Positions 1 to 9,006 are shown, counted from the stretch's first letter. The stretch is DNA of 64,000 nucleotides from Fimbriimonas ginsengisoli Gsoil 348 (GCF_000724625.1 NZ_CP007139.1:806001-870000), one strand, 5' to 3'. Made by a program: numbers and translations. The notes: a model not told the origin generated them from the letters alone.

Positions 1-2
1 CC

Positions 3-713
3 CTGATCCGGGCCGTCGACGCGGGAGCATTCACGCGTAAGCAGCTTCGAGAATTAGATCGCCTACTACCGTTAGACGACGCGCTGGTTCGAGCCATGCA
101 AGCGCGCGTGCCATTTACGTTCGATCGGGCGGTCGTCCGCGCATTGGAGGTTCCGAACCGCGAGAGCCTACTCAAACCCGCTGATCCCAAGGCGGAGAAT
201 AGCGACCGGTACCTGGCAGGAAGACTGAACGTACCGATGACACTCGCGAGGGAAATCGAGCTCTATCACCGGTTCTCGAAAAACATCGGCCAGTCGGCCG
301 CGAAACGAAGTTGGGGGACAACGAGTGAGGATCGAGAGAGGATGGAATATATGCGGAGCTACCCTTGGCCCCGAAAAGGGGATCCCGAGTGGCTGGTCTA
401 CGCGCGGGACGAATGGTTCCGGTTCAAGGCGCGGGCATGGCCAAACGCCCGCGGATTTGCCGTCGGAGGGACCCCGACATGGGCACTCAGCAACATCATG
501 CAAGAGCGAATACGCTTTGCTTTGGCAAAGGCCCGAATTCGCTTAGCGATCGATCCTCGCCTCGAGATGCCGATCGATCCGGGAGACGGTCTCCGGATTA
601 GAGTCGACCCGAAGCGAAGAGTCATTTGGAGCGTGGGGAATGACGGAGTGGACAATGGGGGAGCGTCCAATCCTCACGATTCAACTGCATTAGACACCGT
701 CATATCATTCTAA
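3..713 (+). CDS. Hypothetical protein with pseudopilin-like C-terminal tail (5' truncated by window)
   Basis: The reading frame is open from base 3, so the gene begins upstream of the window; an internal ATG lies at 96. About 236 residues are visible. The middle is charged and helical with no domain I recognise. The tail carries WSVGNDGVDNGG followed by a D-x-V-x-x-F ending. This resembles the C-terminal calcium-site region of GspG-type pseudopilins (YSVGxDGxDDGG...DI). I infer a secreted or envelope protein of the kind found in Planctomycetes and Armatimonadota, but the N-terminus that would show a signal is missing. No function is assigned. Confidence 0.6.
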   Translation: MIRAVDAGAFTRKQLRELDRLLPLDDALVRAMQARVPFTFDRAVVRALEVPNRESLLKPADPKAENSDRYLAGRLNVPMTLAREIELYHRFSKNIGQSAAKRSWGTTSEDRERMEYMRSYPWPRKGDPEWLVYARDEWFRFKARAWPNARGFAVGGTPTWALSNIMQERIRFALAKARIRLAIDPRLEMPIDPGDGLRIRVDPKRRVIWSVGNDGVDNGGASNPHDSTALDTVISF

Positions 714-749
714 GGACTCCTTATAAATTGCGCCCAGCAGCGCAATAAC

Positions 750-886
750 ACCGTGGGCCTAATTTTGATGCCACGCGTCGAACGATATGTAGGCGCCGAA
801 GGTCGAGCTCTCCCCTCAAGGACCGAAGGAACCACGCCTAAAGGAAACGAATGACGGCCCGGCTCTCCCCCGGGCCTTTTCCTTTT
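750..886 (+). ncRNA. Possible structured RNA ending in a terminator (unassigned)
   Basis: This gap lies downstream of the hypothetical gene and converges with the MOSC gene. It holds nested complementary segments (GGCG with CGCC, GGTC with GGACC) just before a strong terminator hairpin at 856-876. A weak promoter-like pair (TTGATG, then TATGTA) lies near 763-790. No plus-strand gene follows, so it is not an obvious leader. It may only be the 3' untranslated region of the upstream gene. Confidence 0.25.
856..886 (+). terminator. Rho-independent terminator
   Basis: GGCCCGG (856-862) pairs with CCGGGCC (870-876) across a 7-base loop, followed by TTTTCCTTTT. It would end plus-strand transcription from the gene that finishes at 713. 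Confidence 0.75.
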
Positions 887-918
887 GCAGCAAGACCCCG
901 TAGCGTCGCCTCCCACCC

Positions 919-945
919 GTAGCGTCGGCGCCCCCGCCGATGCCT
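919..945. repeat. Degenerate copy of the CATCGGC palindromic repeat module
   Basis: TAGCGTCGGCG and CGCCGATGCC flank a short C-rich loop. This is a diverged copy of the GTAGCATCGGC...GCCGATGCTAC module seen intact at 51318-51344. Confidence 0.4.
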
Positions 946-962
946 CGCACGGAACGAGAGCC

Positions 963-1751
963 CTAGGAAAAGACTAGAGCGTCTCCAACGGAAACAACTC
1001 CTTCACCCTCCGGCACGAAATACGCCCCGAAGTACACCGCGTTCCCTTCAAGACGGTAGTTGGCCAGTGTTCGCAGCGGCTCGATCCCGACCTCCGCCGT
1101 CTCCTGGTTCGTGGTCGTCACCTGGCACCGTCCGCACTTCTTCGCCGCGCGGAAGCGAACCCCGGATAGCTCGAACCCCGGCCACGCGTCTTCCTCGTGC
1201 GCCGACACCCCCTCAACCACGATGTTCGGACGGAATCGATTCATCGGCAAAGGCTCCGCCAGGCGGGCGTTCAACGAATCGAGCGACGCCCGCGACGCCA
1301 CCAGCACCGGCATCGCGTCGGCAAAGCCGACCTTGTCGCCGGGGCGCGTGAAATCGGGATGGGTCGGGCGAATCGAATCGTCCGGCATGTAAACCATCCG
1401 CACCGGCATCTCCATTCGTTCACTAAACCACTCGTCGACAAAAGGGGGAACCCGGATCGCGTCGCAGTAACTCGCCCACACTTGGACGGTCAAGCGTTCC
1501 CCTTCCGAGCCCAAGGGAACGTCCACCGTCGAACCATCTGGACCCGCGATCCGCATCGAATCCTCCCGCATCTCCGGACGGAACAGGCACATCGCGGGAA
1601 TGGCACGCTGGCTCAAAAATCGGCCGTTGCCATCGACCAGCATCCACCGCCGGTCGTGCCTGAGACCGCGAGCCTCAACGGGAGAGGCGTCGAGCGAGAT
1701 GCCGCCCATGCCTTTGACGGGGTACAGGTGGAGGCTGGCGACGGTTGGCAC
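963..1751 (-). CDS. MOSC domain-containing protein (YcbX-like)
   Basis: This 262-residue protein starts with the MOSC N-terminal beta-barrel (SLHLYPVKGMGGISLD, then GLRHDRRWMLVD and FLSQR). The C-terminal MOSC domain follows, with KKCGRCQVTTTNQET holding the conserved cysteine thought to bind the molybdenum cofactor. Members such as E. coli YcbX reduce N-hydroxylated compounds using molybdenum cofactor and a redox partner. No ferredoxin domain is fused here, so a separate electron donor would be needed. Length is normal for the short form. It stands alone on the minus strand. The family call is firm; the substrate is unknown. Confidence 0.88.
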   Translation of the reverse strand: MPTVASLHLYPVKGMGGISLDASPVEARGLRHDRRWMLVDGNGRFLSQRAIPAMCLFRPEMREDSMRIAGPDGSTVDVPLGSEGERLTVQVWASYCDAIRVPPFVDEWFSERMEMPVRMVYMPDDSIRPTHPDFTRPGDKVGFADAMPVLVASRASLDSLNARLAEPLPMNRFRPNIVVEGVSAHEEDAWPGFELSGVRFRAAKKCGRCQVTTTNQETAEVGIEPLRTLANYRLEGNAVYFGAYFVPEGEGVVSVGDALVFS

Positions 1752-1913
1752 GCTAAAAAGCGTACCGCTAGAAACTAGAAAATTGCGGCGAAGGAAGCAA
1801 GGAAATATGGCCCAATGGGGACGGATGCGGAGTCAAACAGATTATTAATCTCGACCGGGCGTATTACTCTCCCCTGTCCCGGGAAAGGTTAATTTGCACT
1901 TAATAGCCCAGTA

Positions 1914-1941
1914 GCCCCGATGTCGCCATCGGGGCATTTTT
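1914..1941 (+). terminator. Rho-independent terminator
   Basis: GCCCCGATG (1914-1922) pairs perfectly with CATCGGGGC (1927-1935) over a TCGC loop, followed by ATTTTTATT. No plus-strand protein gene lies upstream, so it may end a small RNA that starts in 1780-1880. Confidence 0.7.
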
Positions 1942-1942
1942 A

Positions 1943-1970
1943 TTGCGAGAAGCACACAAACCCGTACAAT
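1943..1970 (+). promoter_or_regulatory. Candidate sigma-70-type promoter
   Basis: TTGCGA (1943-1948) and TACAAT (1965-1970) are separated by 16 bases. A transcript starting near 1977 would run into the terminator at 2086. Confidence 0.45.
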
Positions 1971-1976
1971 TGCGGT

Positions 1977-2108
1977 GACCATAGCAAGATTGCGTCAACG
2001 TTTTGCCCCGCAAATGGCGTCTAAATAGCTGTCAGGTTCGACGCGGTGTTCGCTCTCCCCTTGACCGCAAGAGCTTGACGAATTTGGGCCCCACTCGGGG
2101 CCCCTTTT
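1977..2108 (+). ncRNA. Candidate small structured RNA, unknown family
   Basis: This is about 130 bases between a promoter-like element and a strong terminator. Segments pair in nested order: TTGCGGT near 1970 with ACCGCAA near 2067, and GCGTCAAC with GTTCGACGC inside it. A small TTTGC/GCAAA hairpin sits in the interior. There is no open reading frame. I do not recognise an Rfam family. It lies tail to tail with the TolC-like gene and could act near that transcript's end, but this is inference. Confidence 0.4.
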
Positions 2109-2110
2109 AT
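2086..2110 (+). terminator. Rho-independent terminator
   Basis: GGGCCCC (2086-2092) pairs with GGGGCCC (2097-2103) over ACTC, followed by CTTTTATTTTT. It is oriented to stop plus-strand transcription, opposite to the adjacent efflux operon. Confidence 0.75.
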
Positions 2111-2112
2111 TT

Positions 2113-3534
2113 TTAACCCCCGCCAACCGCCCGTCGCAGGGCCGCTCGCGCCTGCTGCACGGCCGCCTCGGCGTTGATGGAAGTGGTCTGAGCGTCCACC
2201 AACGCCGCCTGGGCGGTGGTCACATCGATAAAAGTCGTCAACCCCGCTCGGAACCGCCCCTCGGCGAGGCGCACCGCCTCGGTCGCGTTAGCCACCTGAC
2301 TTGCCGCTATGATCGCCCGCTGCTCCGCGGTGCGAAGATCCGTGTACGCCTGAGCGACGTCTCTCACCACCGTTTGCGACGTCACGAGCAGGTTGCTTTG
2401 GGCGGTAAGAACGTCGGCCCGAGCTTGCTTGATCAACCCGGAAGTCCGCCCCCCATCTCCAAAATTCCACGTGAGATTGATTCCGAGCGTCGCGTTGGTC
2501 GTCGCGAGCGGGTCGCTCGGCCCCCGGGCTCCGATTCCGAGTGAGACCCCCACGCTGGGCGAGTTATCCGCCCGAGCGACCGAAACCCCGTAATTCGCTG
2601 CGCGCAACGTCTCCTGAATCTGCCGAATCTCCGGGCGCGACTGCAGCGCGGTGTCGATCAAGGCGTTGACGTCGCTCGCATTGGGCGCCGGCTCCTCCGC
2701 GATCGCCGGAGTGATCGGCGTCCGGGCGTCGACCCCCATCGCCAGATCCAAGGCGATCTGCGAGGTCAAGGCGGTCTGCCGGGCCTGAGTCAGGGATTGC
2801 GCCGCAGCGCCAAGGTTTGTGGTTGCGGTGACGACGTCCGCCGGAGCGCCGATACCGGCGTCGAGGCGGGCCTGCGCCAGCGCAAGTTGAGCCTGCCGAG
2901 CGGCGACGTTCGCCTCCTGAACCGTCACCAAGCGGCTGTTCTGAACGAACGTGTAGAAGGCGTTCTTAACGTTGAAGACCAAGTCGTTTTGGGTAACGGT
3001 CAGCCGAATCGTCGTTGCCCTTTCCAGCGCCTCCGCCTGCCGGACCGCGTTACGCGTTCGATTGAAGTCGAACAGAAGCTGGTTGACGGAGACGTTGCTG
3101 GTAAACCCGCTGGAGCCGCCGGAGGTCCCTCCACTGCTACCGCCATTGCTACCTCCGTTACTCCCGCCACCTCCGCCCGAAGACCCGCTAGAGCGGATGT
3201 TTTCAACTCGCGTATATCCGGCATTCGCGGTGAATTGAGGGTTCAGCCCCGACCGCGCTACTTGGGTCCGCCCCTGCGCCGCCAAGATATCGGCCCGGGC
3301 GATCCCTAGGCTTGGCTGCAGCCGTAACGCGATTCGGGCCGCCTCGTCGGCGGTAAGCGGCCGTTGAAGCGCGGCACCTCCCGCCGAGGGAGGTCCGGGC
3401 AAGACCACCGCCGGCGGCAGCGGCACCGGCGCGATGTTCGGCTGGATCGGCGGCGTCTGCGTTTGCGGCACAGTCGGTTGCTGGCCCCCGAGGGCGGAGC
3501 TTACGGCGACAAAGATCGACAGAGGCAACATCAT
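2113..3534 (-). CDS. TolC-family outer membrane efflux protein
   Basis: This 473-residue protein has a signal-like N-terminus, a proline-rich spacer, then two OEP repeats of long heptad-rich helices (QARLDAGIGAPADVV and AEGRFRAGLTTFIDV are typical). It would form the trimeric outer membrane duct of a tripartite pump. A Gly/Ser-rich stretch lies at about residues 113-142, where family members have a beta strand or surface loop; this is unusual. The start ATG overlaps the MarR stop codon as ATGA, so translation is probably coupled. It is the last gene of the adaptor-pump-regulator-channel operon. Confidence 0.92.
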   Translation of the reverse strand: MMLPLSIFVAVSSALGGQQPTVPQTQTPPIQPNIAPVPLPPAVVLPGPPSAGGAALQRPLTADEAARIALRLQPSLGIARADILAAQGRTQVARSGLNPQFTANAGYTRVENIRSSGSSGGGGGSNGGSNGGSSGGTSGGSSGFTSNVSVNQLLFDFNRTRNAVRQAEALERATTIRLTVTQNDLVFNVKNAFYTFVQNSRLVTVQEANVAARQAQLALAQARLDAGIGAPADVVTATTNLGAAAQSLTQARQTALTSQIALDLAMGVDARTPITPAIAEEPAPNASDVNALIDTALQSRPEIRQIQETLRAANYGVSVARADNSPSVGVSLGIGARGPSDPLATTNATLGINLTWNFGDGGRTSGLIKQARADVLTAQSNLLVTSQTVVRDVAQAYTDLRTAEQRAIIAASQVANATEAVRLAEGRFRAGLTTFIDVTTAQAALVDAQTTSINAEAAVQQARAALRRAVGGG

Positions 3535-4046
3535 CGGCTTTTGGGTGGGTCTAGATTGAGCGGAGGGACGAGCGGCAACGCCTGCTCTAGCTCGGCGACC
3601 AAGGCGAGAGGTTCGACATCCGAATCACCGTCGATCACAAGCCGGGAGAGCAAATCGATGAGGGTCTGGCGGTCTAGGCGAGAGAGTTTGGAAAGAGCGA
3701 CCCTCGCCCTCTCGACCCTCAGCGTCTGGCGTTCGCGGAGAAGCTGGGCTCCGATTTGGCTCAACCCGATCGTCCTCACCCGTCGGTCGTGCAGGTCTGG
3801 GCGTCGTTCTACCAACCCCATTTCCTCCAGCCGCTTCACGGTCTGACTCACCGCGCTCTCCGTCATCGCCAAATCCTTGGCCAGGTCCACCGCGTTCCAG
3901 TCTTTCGCCCGCAAGGTGCGGACCATGCGAAGCTGAGCCACGGTGAGGTGGGCCAAAGGATCGCTCGTATCGTGCCGAAAGAGCGACCGGAGCGCGCGAG
4001 GAAGGATCGCCTCCAGTAGCACCGCGTCCTGCAGGATATCATCCAA
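3531..4046 (-). CDS. MarR-family transcriptional regulator
   Basis: A winged-helix MarR core is clear: LTVAQLRMVRTLRAKDW, LAKDLAMTESAVSQTVKRLEEMGLVERR and the wing HDRRVRTIGLS. MarR dimers usually repress efflux operons and release DNA when they bind a drug-like ligand. I place the start at the TTG ending at 4046, because GGAAGAGGTGG precedes it at good spacing and it overlaps the pump stop codon by 8 bases. A longer frame from a TTG at 4106 lacks a ribosome site and overlaps the pump by 68 bases. The gene sits inside the operon, so autoregulation is likely, perhaps through the palindrome at 9007. Confidence 0.9.
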   Translation of the reverse strand: MDDILQDAVLLEAILPRALRSLFRHDTSDPLAHLTVAQLRMVRTLRAKDWNAVDLAKDLAMTESAVSQTVKRLEEMGLVERRPDLHDRRVRTIGLSQIGAQLLRERQTLRVERARVALSKLSRLDRQTLIDLLSRLVIDGDSDVEPLALVAELEQALPLVPPLNLDPPKSR

Positions 4047-7000
4047 TTCGATCCACCTCTTCCGGCCTCGGCGACGGCGGATCGTCCGAGCCAGCGACGT
4101 GTTCAAAGGCGCCGATGCTCGGCTCGATCACGGACGACGGCGCCAAGTCGCGAGGATCTTTTCGGAACCTCCGCGCCAAGTCGTCGAAGACCGTGTAGAC
4201 GATCGGGACTACGAAAAGCGTGAGGAAGGTCGAGGTAAGCAGGCCGCCGACTACCGCCGTCGCGAGCGGCGCTTGCATCTCGGAGCCGCTGCCGATCCCC
4301 AGCGCGAGCGGCAACATACCAAGGATCGCCGCCGAGGTCGTCATAAGAATCGGACGGAGCCGGGTTGGGGATGCGGTCAAGATCGCCTCGTCGCGAGGCA
4401 GCCCCCTCCCCCGCAATTGGGTCGTGTAGTCGACCAACAGGATTCCGTTCTTCACGACGATGCCGATTAGCATGAGGAGCCCGATAAAGGCAGTCAAACC
4501 GAACGCCTTTCCGGAAAGGAAGAGAGCGAGCACCACACCCAGGGCGCAAAGCGGCACCGAGGTAAGCACGATCAGCGGATAGATGAACGACTCGAACTGG
4601 GTCGCCAGCAGCATGTAAATCAGCGCGACCGCCAAGAAGATCGACATTCCCAGACCCGCGAACTCCTCCGCCTTCCGTTTTTGGTTCACGCCGAACGACC
4701 ACGTGATGCCCCGGTCCAGCTTAAGGTTGTCCATCACCTTCTGCACGTCGGCCGTGACCTCGCTCTCGCTCCTATCCTGGATCCGCGCGTTAATGGCGAC
4801 ATACCGCCGCCGGTCGATCCGCGTGAGCTCGTTCGGTCCCATCCCCTGTACCGCGGTTGCAACCTGGCTGAGCCGTATCGGCTTGGCGTCGGGTCCTCCT
4901 GAGGAAGGGGTAATCGGTAGGTTCAAGAGGTCCGAGACGGTCTTACGGCTACCCTCCGGCACCTGAACGTAGATCGGATACTGAAACCCCTTTTCTTGGT
5001 AATAGCTGGAGAGCTGACCGCTCGTGGCGGTGCCGATCGCGTTGGCGATGTCCCGGAACGAAACCCCGAGTTGCTGAGCCTTTTGCCGGTCGACCTTCCA
5101 TTGAAGCTCCGGAGTCGCGTCCTGAACCCCCAAGTCGGCGTTCTCCATTCCGGGCACCGCCCGAACCGCCTCGAGCGCCGCCGCCGCGTTCCTCGTGAGA
5201 ACGTCGGCATCTTCGCCGAAAACGTCGATCTCGATGTTCGTCGCGCCGCCGCTCAGAATCTGAGTGACCAGATCGTACGCGGTGACGTTCGCCCTTATCC
5301 CGGGGATGGAGCCGAGGTCTCGCTGAACCTGACGGATGACGTCGGTCGTGGACCGTTTGCGGTTCGCTTTCAGGCGGACCGTCGCGCCACCCTGATAACC
5401 GACTTCGCGGCCGCCCGCGCCACGGAAGCTGACGTTGGTGCCCGCGCCGGAGAAAACGGTCTGAACTTCGGGAACCGCCATCAAACGCTTCTCGACCTCC
5501 TTCATCTTCTGATCGGTGACCGTCAACGCGGTGCCGATCGGGAGCCGAACGTTGACGCTGAAGTCGCCGCTATCGGTGGCCGGCAGCGTCTCGGTTCCGA
5601 TGAACGGGACCAAGAGCCAACTCGCCGCGGTGACGCCGAACGCGGCCCCCAACACCCACCATCGGTGTTTCAACGCCCAAGCCAATCGGTCGTGGTACGC
5701 CTGGTCGACAGCTTCGAATTTCCTTCCGAACCAATCGAACGCCCTCGTCAGCAACCCGACCTTCTTGCCGCGCTGCGCGCGCAGCTCCGGGTGCGCTTCC
5801 TCTTCGACCTCCTCTTCTTTGATAAGGCGCGACGCCAGCATCGGAACGACCGTCGTCGCATCGAGCAGCGAAACCGAAATCGAGAAAATGACGACCAGCG
5901 CTAGCTGGCCGAACGTCTGCCCCGACTGTCCCTTGATGAGCAACAACGGGAGGAAGACCACGATGACGGTCAACGTGGAGGCGACGACCGCCGAGAGAAT
6001 CTCCGTTGTGCCGGTTACCGCCGCTTCCGCCGCACGCCGTTTGTGGCGCTCGATATGCCGGAAAATGTTTTCCAACACCACGACCGCGTCGTCGACGATA
6101 AGCCCCGTCGCCAGCGCCAAACCGCTTAACGAGATCGTATTCAGCGTGAAGCCGCAGAAATAGAGAAGCGAGAACGTCGAAACGACCGAAATTGGAATCG
6201 AGAGCGCTACAACCAGGGTCGAACGCACGCTTCGGAGAAAGAACAGCAGGATGATGACGGCAAGGGTGCCACCGAGGATCGCCGTCTGCTTTAGATCATC
6301 GATCGAGTTCGCGATGAATCCGGATTGGTCGTATGAGAGGGTGAACTTTAGGTCCGGGTATGCCTTTTCCGCCTGCGCGATCTTCGCGCGGACGTTGTTG
6401 GCGGCTTCGATCGTATTCGCTTCGCTCTGCTTGGTAATCGTCAGGCCGACGGCCGGTTTGCCGTTGAGGCGTGTGTAGCTGCGCGTTTCCTGGTGGCTGT
6501 CGCGAATCTGCGCCACCATCCCGAGGGTGACCAAGGAGCCGTTGTAGACCCCCAGCGGCACATTCGCCATCTCCGTCAGGCTGGTGAAATAACCGACGCT
6601 GCGGATCGTAAATTCGGTCTCTCCCTGCTTGGCGATCCCGGCCGGGGAGTTGATGTTTTCCTGGACGATTCGTTGCGCGACCGTCGCCATTGTCACGCCG
6701 TACGCCTCCAACTTCTTGGGATCGACGTCGACGATGATCGACCTCTGCTGGCCGCCGCTCACGGTGGCGGCGGCGACTCCGTTTGCCGTCTCGACCATCG
6801 GCCCGATTTCGTTATCGACCGTCGTCCGAAGCTTGATCGGGTCGCTTTGGCCCGAGATCGCGTAGACCATGATCGGCAGCGCGTTCGGGTCGAATTTTGT
6901 GACCGTGGGATCTTGAAGCGTCGGGTCGTTCGGGAAAGATCTTCGCGCCCGTTGGATAAGCTGCAGAACCTCGACCGCGGCTTGGCCGATGTCGGTCCCC

Positions 7001-7290
7001 CAGTTGAACTGGATCCGCACGTTGCTCGATCCCATCGTTGTGCTGGAGCTAACGTTGTAAATGTTGGTAGCGGAAGAGACCGACTGCTCGATGGGACGCG
7101 TGATCTGAGTCTCCATCTCTTGAGGCGCTACGTTCGGCCACGAGGTGGAAACGTTGACGGTCGGAATCGTGATCTTCGGCAGCAGGTCGATGGGCAGCCG
7201 GGTGAAGCAGATGGCGCCCAGCAAAACGAGCGCCGCGATCCGCATGACGACCGCGACCGGTCGCTTGACCGAAAATTCGGCGATTCTCAC
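4039..7290 (-). CDS. RND-family efflux pump permease (AcrB/MdtBC-like)
   Basis: At 1083 residues it has the usual HAE1/AcrB-like length. It begins MRIAEFSVKRPVAVVMRIAA and has two sets of six membrane segments with large periplasmic porter domains. The proton-relay motif GLIVDDAVVVLENI is present in TM4 with both aspartates. The second half has LMLIGIVVKNGILLVDY. It exports drugs or other small molecules using the proton gradient, together with the adaptor and TolC-like proteins. Translation starts at GTG (7290), which overlaps the adaptor stop as GTGA. The substrate cannot be read from sequence. Confidence 0.96.
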   Translation of the reverse strand: MRIAEFSVKRPVAVVMRIAALVLLGAICFTRLPIDLLPKITIPTVNVSTSWPNVAPQEMETQITRPIEQSVSSATNIYNVSSSTTMGSSNVRIQFNWGTDIGQAAVEVLQLIQRARRSFPNDPTLQDPTVTKFDPNALPIMVYAISGQSDPIKLRTTVDNEIGPMVETANGVAAATVSGGQQRSIIVDVDPKKLEAYGVTMATVAQRIVQENINSPAGIAKQGETEFTIRSVGYFTSLTEMANVPLGVYNGSLVTLGMVAQIRDSHQETRSYTRLNGKPAVGLTITKQSEANTIEAANNVRAKIAQAEKAYPDLKFTLSYDQSGFIANSIDDLKQTAILGGTLAVIILLFFLRSVRSTLVVALSIPISVVSTFSLLYFCGFTLNTISLSGLALATGLIVDDAVVVLENIFRHIERHKRRAAEAAVTGTTEILSAVVASTLTVIVVFLPLLLIKGQSGQTFGQLALVVIFSISVSLLDATTVVPMLASRLIKEEEVEEEAHPELRAQRGKKVGLLTRAFDWFGRKFEAVDQAYHDRLAWALKHRWWVLGAAFGVTAASWLLVPFIGTETLPATDSGDFSVNVRLPIGTALTVTDQKMKEVEKRLMAVPEVQTVFSGAGTNVSFRGAGGREVGYQGGATVRLKANRKRSTTDVIRQVQRDLGSIPGIRANVTAYDLVTQILSGGATNIEIDVFGEDADVLTRNAAAALEAVRAVPGMENADLGVQDATPELQWKVDRQKAQQLGVSFRDIANAIGTATSGQLSSYYQEKGFQYPIYVQVPEGSRKTVSDLLNLPITPSSGGPDAKPIRLSQVATAVQGMGPNELTRIDRRRYVAINARIQDRSESEVTADVQKVMDNLKLDRGITWSFGVNQKRKAEEFAGLGMSIFLAVALIYMLLATQFESFIYPLIVLTSVPLCALGVVLALFLSGKAFGLTAFIGLLMLIGIVVKNGILLVDYTTQLRGRGLPRDEAILTASPTRLRPILMTTSAAILGMLPLALGIGSGSEMQAPLATAVVGGLLTSTFLTLFVVPIVYTVFDDLARRFRKDPRDLAPSSVIEPSIGAFEHVAGSDDPPSPRPEEVDRIG

Positions 7291-8993
7291 TGAGAGCCGC
7301 CTCCGCGTCGACGGCGTCCCTGTCCGCCTTCGCCGCCGCCTGAGCCACGGGAACCGCCCCCGCCTCCGGTACGCACCTTCTGTCCGTCGCGAACCGGCGA
7401 ATAGGAGAGGGTGACGACGCGGTCGCCCGCCTTCACTCCTTCGAGGATCTGGTAGCCGTTCGAATCTTCCGCCCCGAGTTTCACCGGAACCGCGTGAGCG
7501 GTGTTTTGTGCGTCGACGACGAAGACGGTCGGTCCCTGCGGCGTTTGTTTAACCGCCTCCCGCGGTACCGCGACGGCCGCATCCACTTTGCTCAGCACGA
7601 TGTGGACGCGGGCGAACATGCCAGGTCGAAGCTGCTGAGCCGCATTGTCCACCTTGAAACGGACGAGGAACTGGCGGCTTTGAGGATCGGCGGCCGGATT
7701 CACCTCGGCGACGTGGGCGTCGAAGGTTTTGCCCGGCAGCGCGTCTACCGTGAACGTCGCGGGAGTTCCGACGACTACCGTCCGGCTTTGCTCCACCGGA
7801 ACCGAGGTCGAAACGTAGACCCACTTCAGAAACTGAATGGTGAGCACCGGCGTTCCAGTAGAGGCGATCGCTCCCGGATCCGCCGTCCGCGCCGTCACCA
7901 CGCCGTCGATCGGAGACTTCAAAACGGTATCCGCCCGCCTCGCTTCAGCCTGCCGAAGCTGGGCTACCGCCGCGGCTACGGTCGAGCGGAGGGCGGCGAT
8001 ATTCGCCGCATAGGCGGGACCTTGCGAGCGATTTGCCGCCGCGACGTCGAGTCCGGCTTGCGCGGTCGCGACCCGGGCCCGCGATGCGGCCACGTCGGCC
8101 TGCTCCTTGAGTCGAAGAACGCGGACTTGATTCTGGGCCGAGTTCCGAACCGCTTGGGCGGAACGGAGCGCCGAGTTTGCCGCGTCCACCTGTCCAGACG
8201 CTACCGCGAGTGCCGCTTTTTGGACGTCGACGGTGGTTCGGGCGTCGTCCACGTCCTGGGCGGGAGCGAATCCTTGCTTGTACAAGCTATAGATCCTGTT
8301 GTATTTCGTTTGCGCGTTCGCAAGGTTCGCCTGCGCGCTGACGACGTTTGCCTTCGCGTTGGCGACCTGCGATTCGGCGGCGTCGATCTTCGCGTTTGCG
8401 TCGGTTACCGTTGACTGCGCCGCCGCGATTTGGGCGGCGTAGTTCTGCCGAACCTGACCGAAATCGGCCTGGGCGCTGCTCACGCCGGCGCGCTGTTGGC
8501 GGATTTGCGAGGTGATTCCAACGTTGGTCGATCCCTGCGTCAACTGGGCTTGCGCCAACCTCGATCGAGCTTCGGCTACCGCGGCTTGCTGCTGTAGAAC
8601 TTGACCCTCGATTTCGCGGGGATCGATCTTGACGAGGACTTGGCCGGCTTTCACCGCCGCCCCCTCGCGCACCTCGAGGAAATCGATCAGACCGGCCGTC
8701 TTCGGCGAAAGCTTGACATTGTACGGAGAGTCGACCGAACCGACGGTATCGATCGTCGACTCGATCTGGCGAGGTCCCGCGACCCCCAGCGTAACGGTTC
8801 CACCGCCGCCTCCGCCACCGCCACCGCCGCTGCGGCCCCCACCCGCCCCGCCGCCCCTTTGCCCGCCTCCCGCAGGAGCGCCGCCCACGCCCGCTTGGCT
8901 CGCCTTGGCGGCGTTAACCTTGAAGCGCCAAGCGATGAGAGCGCCAAGGAGAACGACTGGAATAACGATGAGGAGAATTCTCTTGAGGGTCAT
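7287..8993 (-). CDS. RND efflux periplasmic adaptor (HlyD/MFP family)
   Basis: An N-terminal membrane anchor (about residues 4-22) is followed by a glycine-rich linker, a biotinyl-lipoyl-like half (GAAVKAGQVLVKIDPREIEGQ), a very long Ala/Gln coiled hairpin (residues about 130-330), the second lipoyl half (DTVLKSPIDGVVTAR), and beta-barrel and membrane-proximal domains. It bridges the pump and the outer membrane channel. About 570 residues is long for the family, mainly because of the hairpin. I prefer the ATG at 8993: AAGGA lies 10 bases before it, whereas only 1-2 bases separate AAGGA from the ATG at 9002. The tail is again Gly-rich. First gene of the operon. Confidence 0.93.
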   Translation of the reverse strand: MTLKRILLIVIPVVLLGALIAWRFKVNAAKASQAGVGGAPAGGGQRGGGAGGGRSGGGGGGGGGGTVTLGVAGPRQIESTIDTVGSVDSPYNVKLSPKTAGLIDFLEVREGAAVKAGQVLVKIDPREIEGQVLQQQAAVAEARSRLAQAQLTQGSTNVGITSQIRQQRAGVSSAQADFGQVRQNYAAQIAAAQSTVTDANAKIDAAESQVANAKANVVSAQANLANAQTKYNRIYSLYKQGFAPAQDVDDARTTVDVQKAALAVASGQVDAANSALRSAQAVRNSAQNQVRVLRLKEQADVAASRARVATAQAGLDVAAANRSQGPAYAANIAALRSTVAAAVAQLRQAEARRADTVLKSPIDGVVTARTADPGAIASTGTPVLTIQFLKWVYVSTSVPVEQSRTVVVGTPATFTVDALPGKTFDAHVAEVNPAADPQSRQFLVRFKVDNAAQQLRPGMFARVHIVLSKVDAAVAVPREAVKQTPQGPTVFVVDAQNTAHAVPVKLGAEDSNGYQILEGVKAGDRVVTLSYSPVRDGQKVRTGGGGGSRGSGGGEGGQGRRRRGGGSQ

Positions 8994-9006
8994 CCGCGGC
9001 ATTTCC

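Larger units (their letters stand above)
1752..2112. other. 361-base gene-free gap with two plus-strand terminators
   Basis: No credible protein gene lies between the MOSC start and the end of the efflux operon. The gap holds two plus-strand terminator hairpins (1914 and 2086) and one promoter-like pair at 1943-1970. The neighbouring genes are both on the minus strand, so neither needs these terminators. This suggests one or two small plus-strand RNAs. Confidence 0.55.

Noticed and set aside
775-860. Glycine or molybdenum-cofactor riboswitch
   Set aside because: Fragments such as GCCGAAGG and GGACCGAAGG recall parts of these aptamers, but the full consensus is absent and no plus-strand gene follows.
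3531-4106. Longer MarR protein starting at TTG 4106
   Set aside because: No ribosome site; overlap with the pump gene of 68 bases; the residues gained do not resemble the family. The TTG at 4046 fits better.
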